From contig NZ_LMHV01000041.1 in the NCBI RefSeq assembly GCF_001429725.1, forward strand, positions 310,001 to 374,000: a stretch of DNA of 64,000 nucleotides, in the 5' to 3' direction. The position numbers and the translations under genes were made by a program. The notes below the pieces were generated by a model. The model saw only the letters and a program-made list of their open reading frames with translations, was not told the DNA's origin and searched no databases. Source of the DNA: Rhizobium sp. Root708 (lineage in GTDB: Bacteria; Pseudomonadota; Alphaproteobacteria; Rhizobiales; Rhizobiaceae). Within the stretch, counting starts at the first letter, position 1; each line of letters opens with the position of its first letter. Positions 59,224 through 64,000 of the stretch are shown in pieces.

Positions 59224-59949
59224 TCAATGTTTGGCTGTCGCGGCACCGGACTTGGGTGCATCGGCCAGAAGCAGCGAAAAGTCGGTCTCATCCTCGTCCT
59301 GGCGTCCGATCACCTTGCCATCGGCCTCGACGATGATTGGACCGGCATGGCGGCGCGACATGTAGGAATCGGGCGCTAGCGCATCGGCCGAGCGGTGATA
59401 GAGTTCCCACCAGAGCGCTGCATTCACGACGAGTCCGTTGCGGCGGATGGTGTCCAGCAGGGCGATCTGCGAAGGCTCCGTCGCGGATGAGACCGTGATC
59501 GTGGCAGACGTGCCGGCCTCGCCGATCGCAACGCGTGCCTGCAGTGCAAAGCGCTGGGCCAGCGCTTCGGCAACGCGCAGTTCGCCGATATCGGAGACGT
59601 TGCGAACGCTGACGGCACCCTGACCGCCGACGCGGAGATTATCGATTGCGAGCCCGAGCGCGGCTTCGGCGATGATCCAGGCATGCTGCCCACCGCCGTT
59701 GATGTTCAATCCTGTGTCGTCATCGAGTGAGATCGCATGGGGATCGGAAGCCTTGACGGCTTCGAGGTTGGCGCTCACCCGGGCAAACCCGTCGAGACCG
59801 AGAGCCGCCGAATAGAGGGCACAGTCCCGCAGGGCGGGAACGAGGCCCGGTTCCACACGGGTCACCTGAACGAGACGCTCGAATACCATGCGCATTTCAC
59901 GCAGGCTGACGATCAGCGACGAGGAGGGGTTGGACTGGCACGTGCTCAT
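59224..59949 (-). CDS. conserved protein of unknown function (241 aa)
   Basis: I do not recognise this protein with confidence. The start SLREMRMVFERLVQVTRVEPGLVPALRDCALYSAALGLDG vaguely resembles the DUF3726 family (weak, from memory). Residues 75-170 include LDDDTGLNINGGGQHAWIIAEAALGLAID and repeated alternating strands. No signal peptide or membrane segment; the C-terminus is Ala/Lys-rich. Its ATG overlaps the stop of the 580-aa gene by 4 bp (ATGA), and it ends 11 bp before the M19 homologue, so it is tightly coupled to both. Confidence 0.75.
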   Translation of the reverse strand: MSTCQSNPSSSLIVSLREMRMVFERLVQVTRVEPGLVPALRDCALYSAALGLDGFARVSANLEAVKASDPHAISLDDDTGLNINGGGQHAWIIAEAALGLAIDNLRVGGQGAVSVRNVSDIGELRVAEALAQRFALQARVAIGEAGTSATITVSSATEPSQIALLDTIRRNGLVVNAALWWELYHRSADALAPDSYMSRRHAGPIIVEADGKVIGRQDEDETDFSLLLADAPKSGAATAKH

Positions 59950-61688
59950 AGGTTTGGCTCCGAGGGGTAGAACCACAGGTCGTCGGCGGTTCCGTTAGCG
60001 ATGTCCTCCGGGATCGGGGCGCCGTGGAACAGGACGCCACGCAGGTTTCGGTCGAGGAAGTCGCGGGTCTTGTCGATGCCGTGAATGCCGACGTTGAGAA
60101 GGCGGGTGATATGGGCGGGCGTAAAGGCACCGCTCATGATGTCGGCGTGCGGCGAATGCAGGCTGGTGCCGGCGAGCGCCTGAACGCGGGTGACAATCGC
60201 CCGGTGCTGCGGGTGCGCAAGCAGGAACCGTGCGGTACTGAGCGACGCATCGACTGTCGCAAGATCGCGATCGAGCGCGACGACCAGCCGGGGCAGATCG
60301 AGACCCAGATTGACAACGTCCTCCCCGACTTCAGCGGCCGGTCCACGGCGCGGCTCTTCCGCGGTTACGGACTTGTACCAGACGTAACGCTCGGCCGCCG
60401 CGATATCGAGATCGAGGCGGAAAGCCCAGGCATAGTCGTTGCGCAGAATTTCGCGAAGCCGGCCAACCGGCATTTCCGGGCGCCCAGTCAGCTCCTCGTC
60501 GATGACAAGACCGTCGACAAGCGCATCGGCCTCCTCGGGGACGAGTTCGATCAACAGCGAATACAGCGTCTCCATGGCTTCGGCGTGGACGCGTCCCTCG
60601 AGCGATGCGGCGAGATCAGCGAAGGGCTCGGCTGCGAAGCGGTTGCCGGCTCGCCAACGATCGAGAAGATCGGCGACCGCGCGGCGGATGACCTGCAATT
60701 CCTCGGCGAGAACGTCGGAGCGGGTGAAATTTTCGTAGGCTGCCCGATCCTGGGTGCGGAAGGTGATCGCCTTCTCGACCAGCGCGAGCAGCTTGGCGAT
60801 CTCCGAGCCTTCATCGTCAGGCATAACCGCCTTTGCGCGGGCGATCGCTTCCTCGCGAATGAAGAGCCACCGCTCGATGAGACGCGGATGATTGTTGACG
60901 AACAGCATCAGGCCAAGCGCCGAACCGTTGCCAACGCCGAGAAAGCGACGGAGATCCTTAGCCATGGCGGGCGCCTGCGGCGAGGCCAGCCGAACGAGGT
61001 GCTGCAAGAGATCCTGAGCGAACACCCGCATCATGTAGGCGCAGAGCATCTGGGCGGCGAGCGACCAGCGCAACGGATGATCGCCTTCGTAAGCGAGGAA
61101 CGTCTTGGTGCCGAAGGTGCCGTTGCCGTCGAGGCCGGTGTTGCGCATCAGGTAGCAGGTCTGCGCCAGTTCGGCGACGTCAGGCTGACGCCCGGCCTGC
61201 AGCGCCTGCTTGGCGCTTTCGAAGAACCGGCCGCTGCGGTTGGAGCGGCACCAGATCAGCGTTCCGGGCGTGGCGCGACCCTCATAGAGCTTCGGAAGCT
61301 CGGCGCGGGTCGTCTCGAAATCCGCCTGGCTCATGTCGCCTTCGACCAGAGCCCCCATCATATCCCACGAGCGGCCGATAATACGGCCCGTGCGGCCATG
61401 CGGCGAAGGCTCGAAGGAATAGACGGGGAATGAAAAACGCCAGCCGCCGATATCGATGCGATATTCCGCGACGCCATTGCCCTTCTCATCGATGTCGAAG
61501 CGCTTGCAGATGATTTGCCAGCGGCCACCGATGGCGCGGCCAAGCAAGGCGCGCGACGCGCTGATACGCGACGGCTGAATGGCCGCGAGCCGCTCGGGCT
61601 CCATCATCTCGGAAGCCGAACGCATGAGCCGCGTAATGCGGTATGCGTCCGATTCCGGAGCGGGTTTCTTGATGGCGGTCATGCTCAT
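59946..61688 (-). CDS. conserved protein of unknown function (580 aa)
   Basis: Large soluble protein with no signal or membrane segment and no motif I recognise. The central part (about 220-300) includes FLGVGNGSALGLMLFVNNHPRLIERWLF, which looks like a nucleotide- or cofactor-like glycine turn followed by helices. The rest is mainly helical with many Arg/Glu pairs. ATG 61688 has GAGGAGAA upstream and overlaps the IclR stop by 4 bp. It is coupled to the 241-aa gene downstream. The location directly after the regulator suggests a core, pathway-specific role. Confidence 0.75.
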   Translation of the reverse strand: MSMTAIKKPAPESDAYRITRLMRSASEMMEPERLAAIQPSRISASRALLGRAIGGRWQIICKRFDIDEKGNGVAEYRIDIGGWRFSFPVYSFEPSPHGRTGRIIGRSWDMMGALVEGDMSQADFETTRAELPKLYEGRATPGTLIWCRSNRSGRFFESAKQALQAGRQPDVAELAQTCYLMRNTGLDGNGTFGTKTFLAYEGDHPLRWSLAAQMLCAYMMRVFAQDLLQHLVRLASPQAPAMAKDLRRFLGVGNGSALGLMLFVNNHPRLIERWLFIREEAIARAKAVMPDDEGSEIAKLLALVEKAITFRTQDRAAYENFTRSDVLAEELQVIRRAVADLLDRWRAGNRFAAEPFADLAASLEGRVHAEAMETLYSLLIELVPEEADALVDGLVIDEELTGRPEMPVGRLREILRNDYAWAFRLDLDIAAAERYVWYKSVTAEEPRRGPAAEVGEDVVNLGLDLPRLVVALDRDLATVDASLSTARFLLAHPQHRAIVTRVQALAGTSLHSPHADIMSGAFTPAHITRLLNVGIHGIDKTRDFLDRNLRGVLFHGAPIPEDIANGTADDLWFYPSEPNL

Positions 61689-62404
61689 TGTTCTCCTCGC
61701 ATGCGACCGGAACTGGCTGCCGCTGCAGCAATGACGATCCGCGCGCATTTTTCAGTGTCAAAACCAGTGAACGGGCCCGAGAGCGCAAGCGCGCCAACGC
61801 ACTCGCCCTGCGCATCCAGAAGCGGAGCCGCAACGGCCGAGACGGTGCGGGGCCCTTCGACCTCGGAGATCGCGTAGCCCTGCGAACGAACCTGGGCGAT
61901 CACCTCATCGTCCGGCAGGCTCACACCCTGCACACGCAGTCGTTCGACCACTTCAGGACGGGCGTGCGACACGAGGACCCGGCCGAAGGCGGTGCGATCC
62001 AGCCGGAGATGGGCGCCGACCTTGAGGTCCGCCCGCAGCACGCCGCGAGACTCCACACGACGAACGATGACCGCGTCCCTGCCATCGAGGATGGCGAGCG
62101 AGGCGGTTTCCCCGCTCTGCGTCACCATCTCCTCCAGCACGCCCGCGAACCGGGCGCCGAGGTTGGATTGTTCGAGCGCCATGGCGGCATGGCTGACAAC
62201 CCGAAGGCTCAGTCGATAGCGACCATCCTGGGTTTGCTCGAGCCAACCTGCCTCAACGAGAGTGACAAGACGTTGATGAGCGGCGCCGCGTGCTTCTTCA
62301 AGCTGTCGGGCGACGTCGGCAAGACGCAAGGGCTCCGCCGCTGCAGCAACGCAATCGAATGCGGCTAGCGTCTTCAACACCGATGTCAGCGGTTTCACTG
62401 CCAT
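61685..62404 (-). CDS. IclR-family transcriptional regulator
   Basis: Regulator of about 239 aa. The N-terminal winged HTH reads PLTSVLKTLAAFDCVAAAAEPLRLADVARQLEEARGAAHQRLVTLVEAGWLEQ. The IclR effector domain follows (ETASLAILDGRDAVIVRRVESRG, DRTAFGRVLVSHARP, APLLDAQGECVGALALSGP). ATG 62404 has AGGGAAAAGG upstream. It heads the long minus-strand operon and is coupled to it by the 4-bp overlap, so it is likely autoregulating and the specific regulator of the 13-kb pathway. Confidence 0.9.
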   Translation of the reverse strand: MAVKPLTSVLKTLAAFDCVAAAAEPLRLADVARQLEEARGAAHQRLVTLVEAGWLEQTQDGRYRLSLRVVSHAAMALEQSNLGARFAGVLEEMVTQSGETASLAILDGRDAVIVRRVESRGVLRADLKVGAHLRLDRTAFGRVLVSHARPEVVERLRVQGVSLPDDEVIAQVRSQGYAISEVEGPRTVSAVAAPLLDAQGECVGALALSGPFTGFDTEKCARIVIAAAAASSGRMRGEQ

Positions 62405-62808
62405 TTTTTTGCCTTTTCCCTCTTGTCCAACATCACAAGACAATGTATCTATATATTGGACTTCTGCTTTGATCTTTGTCAACCCACTTCCTTACCGGAG
62501 TGGGGGAATTGGCAATTGCGTCCTGTGCGGAGCATTGCGACGCCTCGGCGATCGCTGTCGTGCACGCGCCCAAAATCTCGGCATTTCCGGTAGTTAACGC
62601 AGATCGATTTGGTGGAGGCGACACGGGAATGAGGCTGTCGCCTTGTGGACGATTACCCGCTCGCTGGGCCCCATGAACGCGATCTCGTGATCATCGCATC
62701 GTCTCCGGAGCAAGAGATTCTATTCCTGAGATGAATATTGGGATGGCACGCGTTGTGTAGTATATAATTTTTATAGATTACTGGGCCAAAGCCAAACTCG
62801 AGGTTCAG
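62405..62808. other. intergenic region, no gene seen
   Basis: About 400 bp between the IclR-headed operon and a small membrane protein gene. It holds the IclR promoter (AT-rich stretch near 62443-62458, TATCTATATATT) and an AT-rich run near 62757-62778 that could drive the plus-strand gene. I found no convincing open frame or RNA. Confidence 0.5.
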
Positions 62809-63027
62809 ATGAGAATTTTACGCACCACCACATTCCGTGTTGTCGCGGCGAGCGTGATCCCTCTCGTCGCTGGTGCGGCGATTTGCGTCTGCCCGCTCCA
62901 GACTCCCGACTGGATCTGGGCGTCGCCGATCGCGCTCGGTGTAATTCTTCTGATATTCGCGCTCGGTCGCGTTGAACGGCGCCCGCCGCACTGGGGCAGG
63001 ACATCGTGGAATCCAAACTCCAGGTAA
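62809..63027 (+). CDS. small membrane protein, unknown function
   Basis: Open frame of 72 aa with GAGG eight bases before the ATG. Two hydrophobic segments (about residues 10-28 and 35-51), joined by a short loop with two cysteines (ICVCPLQ), and a basic tail. No family recognised. Could be a spurious frame, but the start and the membrane pattern favour a real gene. A longer minus-strand frame overlaps it and looks like a shadow. Confidence 0.4.
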   Translation: MRILRTTTFRVVAASVIPLVAGAAICVCPLQTPDWIWASPIALGVILLIFALGRVERRPPHWGRTSWNPNSR

Positions 63028-63214
63028 TGCCGGCCCGCGTTTTCTATACGGGCTCAGCGAGCAGCGTTCCAGCGCTGTCCATCGGTCTTGCGCTGGCTCA
63101 TAAACTGACTGAACGAGGCGATCCCGTGCTGATTGGAGGGCGCTCGTCGGAGCGGCTGACATCCGGACTCAATTTGCCAGGGCCGCTGGCGAACGGCCCC
63201 TGCGATCTCATCGG

Positions 63215-63508
63215 TCAATCACAAACGCGCACGCTTTCGATATGCCAACCGCCATCATAGGCGTCGCGCACCTGGCGGTCCTCATACCAACAGCGCGGGC
63301 GTGGCGGCGGATCGTAGTACCTGGGCTCGTTGTTGTTAGCGATGGCACCGCCCACCAGACCGCCGATCACGCCGGCAGCCAGTCCGCCGGCGACAGCCGC
63401 ACCGTCATCATGGTGGTGGTGAGACCGCGCAAACGCCGCGTCGACCTGACCTAGCCCAGCGCTCGCGGCGACTGTGGCGATGACTGCTGACAGAACAATG
63501 TTTTTCAT
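63215..63508 (-). CDS. small secreted glycine-zipper protein
   Basis: Protein of 97 aa. Signal peptide MKNIVLSAVIATVAASAGLG, then a His-rich patch (SHHHHDD), a glycine-zipper segment (AAGVIGGLVGGAIA) and a proline/aromatic/Cys tail (PPPRPRCWYEDRQVRDAYDGGWHIESVRVC). Such small periplasmic or outer-membrane-associated proteins are common in rhizobia; function unknown. ATG 63508 has ACGGAGAG upstream; the frame extends further but lacks a signal there. Confidence 0.75.
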   Translation of the reverse strand: MKNIVLSAVIATVAASAGLGQVDAAFARSHHHHDDGAAVAGGLAAGVIGGLVGGAIANNNEPRYYDPPPRPRCWYEDRQVRDAYDGGWHIESVRVCD

Positions 63509-64000
63509 TGTGTCTCTCCGTGCCTGAGGCTGCCTTCCCACATCGGGAATCGACCGCCTGTTGAACTTTGCCCATCGCGCCCGCACACCGGGAGGGGCGC
63601 CAAACCATTGAGCGTTGCTAGTGACAAACGCCGCGAGACCCCCAAATTGTTCCACGCGAGATGCGCAGCTAGGGTTTTGAATGCGGAACGAACAAATGAA
63701 TGGCAGGGACACGAGGTTCTACTTTCACCCCACGCTTGGCATCTTCTGTACTCACGTTTAACGCGAGTAGTTTCACAGTCAGCTGGATCTGGATTCTTCG
63801 CTTAACGGCTTGGCTACTCCGACCTGCAGTTGTCCAAAGCGGCGTGGTCGAGGCTGATCACGCGTATGACTCTCGTGGACACTAACGGCGAGATGAAGCT
63901 GCAGGTAAAGCGCGTGCCCGTCACCCCCGTGCGATCTGATCAACTCGATCCTCTCTGAAAATGCACGGCATATCGACAAGCACCCTTCGAACTTGCTTGA
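63509..64000. other. region to the right edge, no gene seen
   Basis: About 490 bp. Several short frames are present on both strands but none has a ribosome site, a recognisable domain or reasonable composition. The GGAGAG upstream of the glycine-zipper gene lies at its left end. The window ends without a further supported feature. Confidence 0.5.

Noticed and set aside
60024..61433. 469-aa plus-strand frame under the 580-aa unknown gene
   Set aside because: The minus-strand frame is favoured by a strong ribosome site and 4-bp overlaps with both neighbours. The plus-strand frame has no such support and shows shadow composition.
62818..63162. 114-aa minus-strand frame opposite the small membrane protein
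   Set aside because: Arg- and Ser-rich, no ribosome site, no membrane or domain pattern; the plus-strand frame is better.
1..64000. RNA genes, CRISPR arrays, insertion sequences, att sites and replication origins
   Set aside because: I looked for tRNA-like cloverleaf ends, regularly spaced repeats, transposase motifs, and repABC or phage genes. None could be supported from the sequence.

Overview
The window looks like a piece of a rhizobial (Rhizobiaceae: Rhizobium, Sinorhizobium or Agrobacterium type) replicon rich in catabolic genes, probably a megaplasmid or chromid. The DNA is GC-rich and most genes are ABC importers, catabolic enzymes and one-cluster regulators. An Irr-like iron control motif and gene families familiar from rhizobia (RhaD-type fused aldolase/dehydrogenase, sugar ABC operons) support this. 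The assignment is inference; there is no rRNA or housekeeping marker. I saw no tRNA, rRNA, CRISPR array, insertion sequence or phage gene.

Layout. (1) 1-10728: a peptide-type ABC importer (partial permease, binding protein, fused double ATPase), a two-domain rhodanese, a GntR/FCD regulator, and an operon of racemase, hydantoinase-like amidohydrolase, DapA-family lyase, SDR and PatB/MalY C-S lyase. Three copies of one palindrome (ATATA-YY-ACGT-RR-TATAT) in the promoter regions tie these units into one probable regulon. Several of the enzymes lack a canonical catalytic residue, so the substrate is unknown. (2) 10775-11503: an L,D-transpeptidase lipoprotein. (3) 11842-18688: a ribose/fructose-type ABC importer with a PfkB kinase, a GatZ/KbaZ aldolase subunit and a LacI regulator, probably for a ketohexose such as tagatose. 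(4) 18734-29012: ferric-siderophore uptake, with a TonB receptor, two binding proteins sharing a Cys-Cys motif, one permease, two ATPases, an esterase, a methyltransferase and an AraC regulator. An Irr-box-like palindrome and a 21-bp-phased direct repeat lie in its promoters.

(5) 29387-41790 is the most interesting region. A SorC regulator and a fused class II aldolase/SDR lie beside a sugar ABC importer. The importer is divergent from an operon encoding an MtnK-like kinase, an MtnA-like isomerase, a split transketolase and a RuBisCO-like protein (RLP). A perfect 11-bp inverted repeat sits between the divergent units. Together these suggest import of a pentose or deoxy-pentose (5-methylthioribose, 5-deoxyribose or similar), phosphorylation at C1, isomerisation to a 1-phospho-ketose, and further processing by aldolase, RLP and transketolase. 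(6) 41800-49367: a LacI regulator, a GH78 alpha-L-rhamnosidase and a MalFGK-type importer, for plant rhamnosides.

(7) 49453-62404: one long minus-strand operon running from an IclR regulator through two unrecognised proteins, a degenerate M19 dipeptidase homologue, a polyamine-type (Pot) ABC importer, a class III aminotransferase, an aldehyde dehydrogenase, a histone-deacetylase-family amidohydrolase and two RidA proteins. It looks like a pathway for import and breakdown of an (acyl)polyamine or related amine. (8) 62405-64000: mostly gene-poor, with a small membrane protein and a small secreted glycine-zipper protein. A recurrent design feature is a strong stem-loop just after the binding-protein gene, found in four ABC operons.
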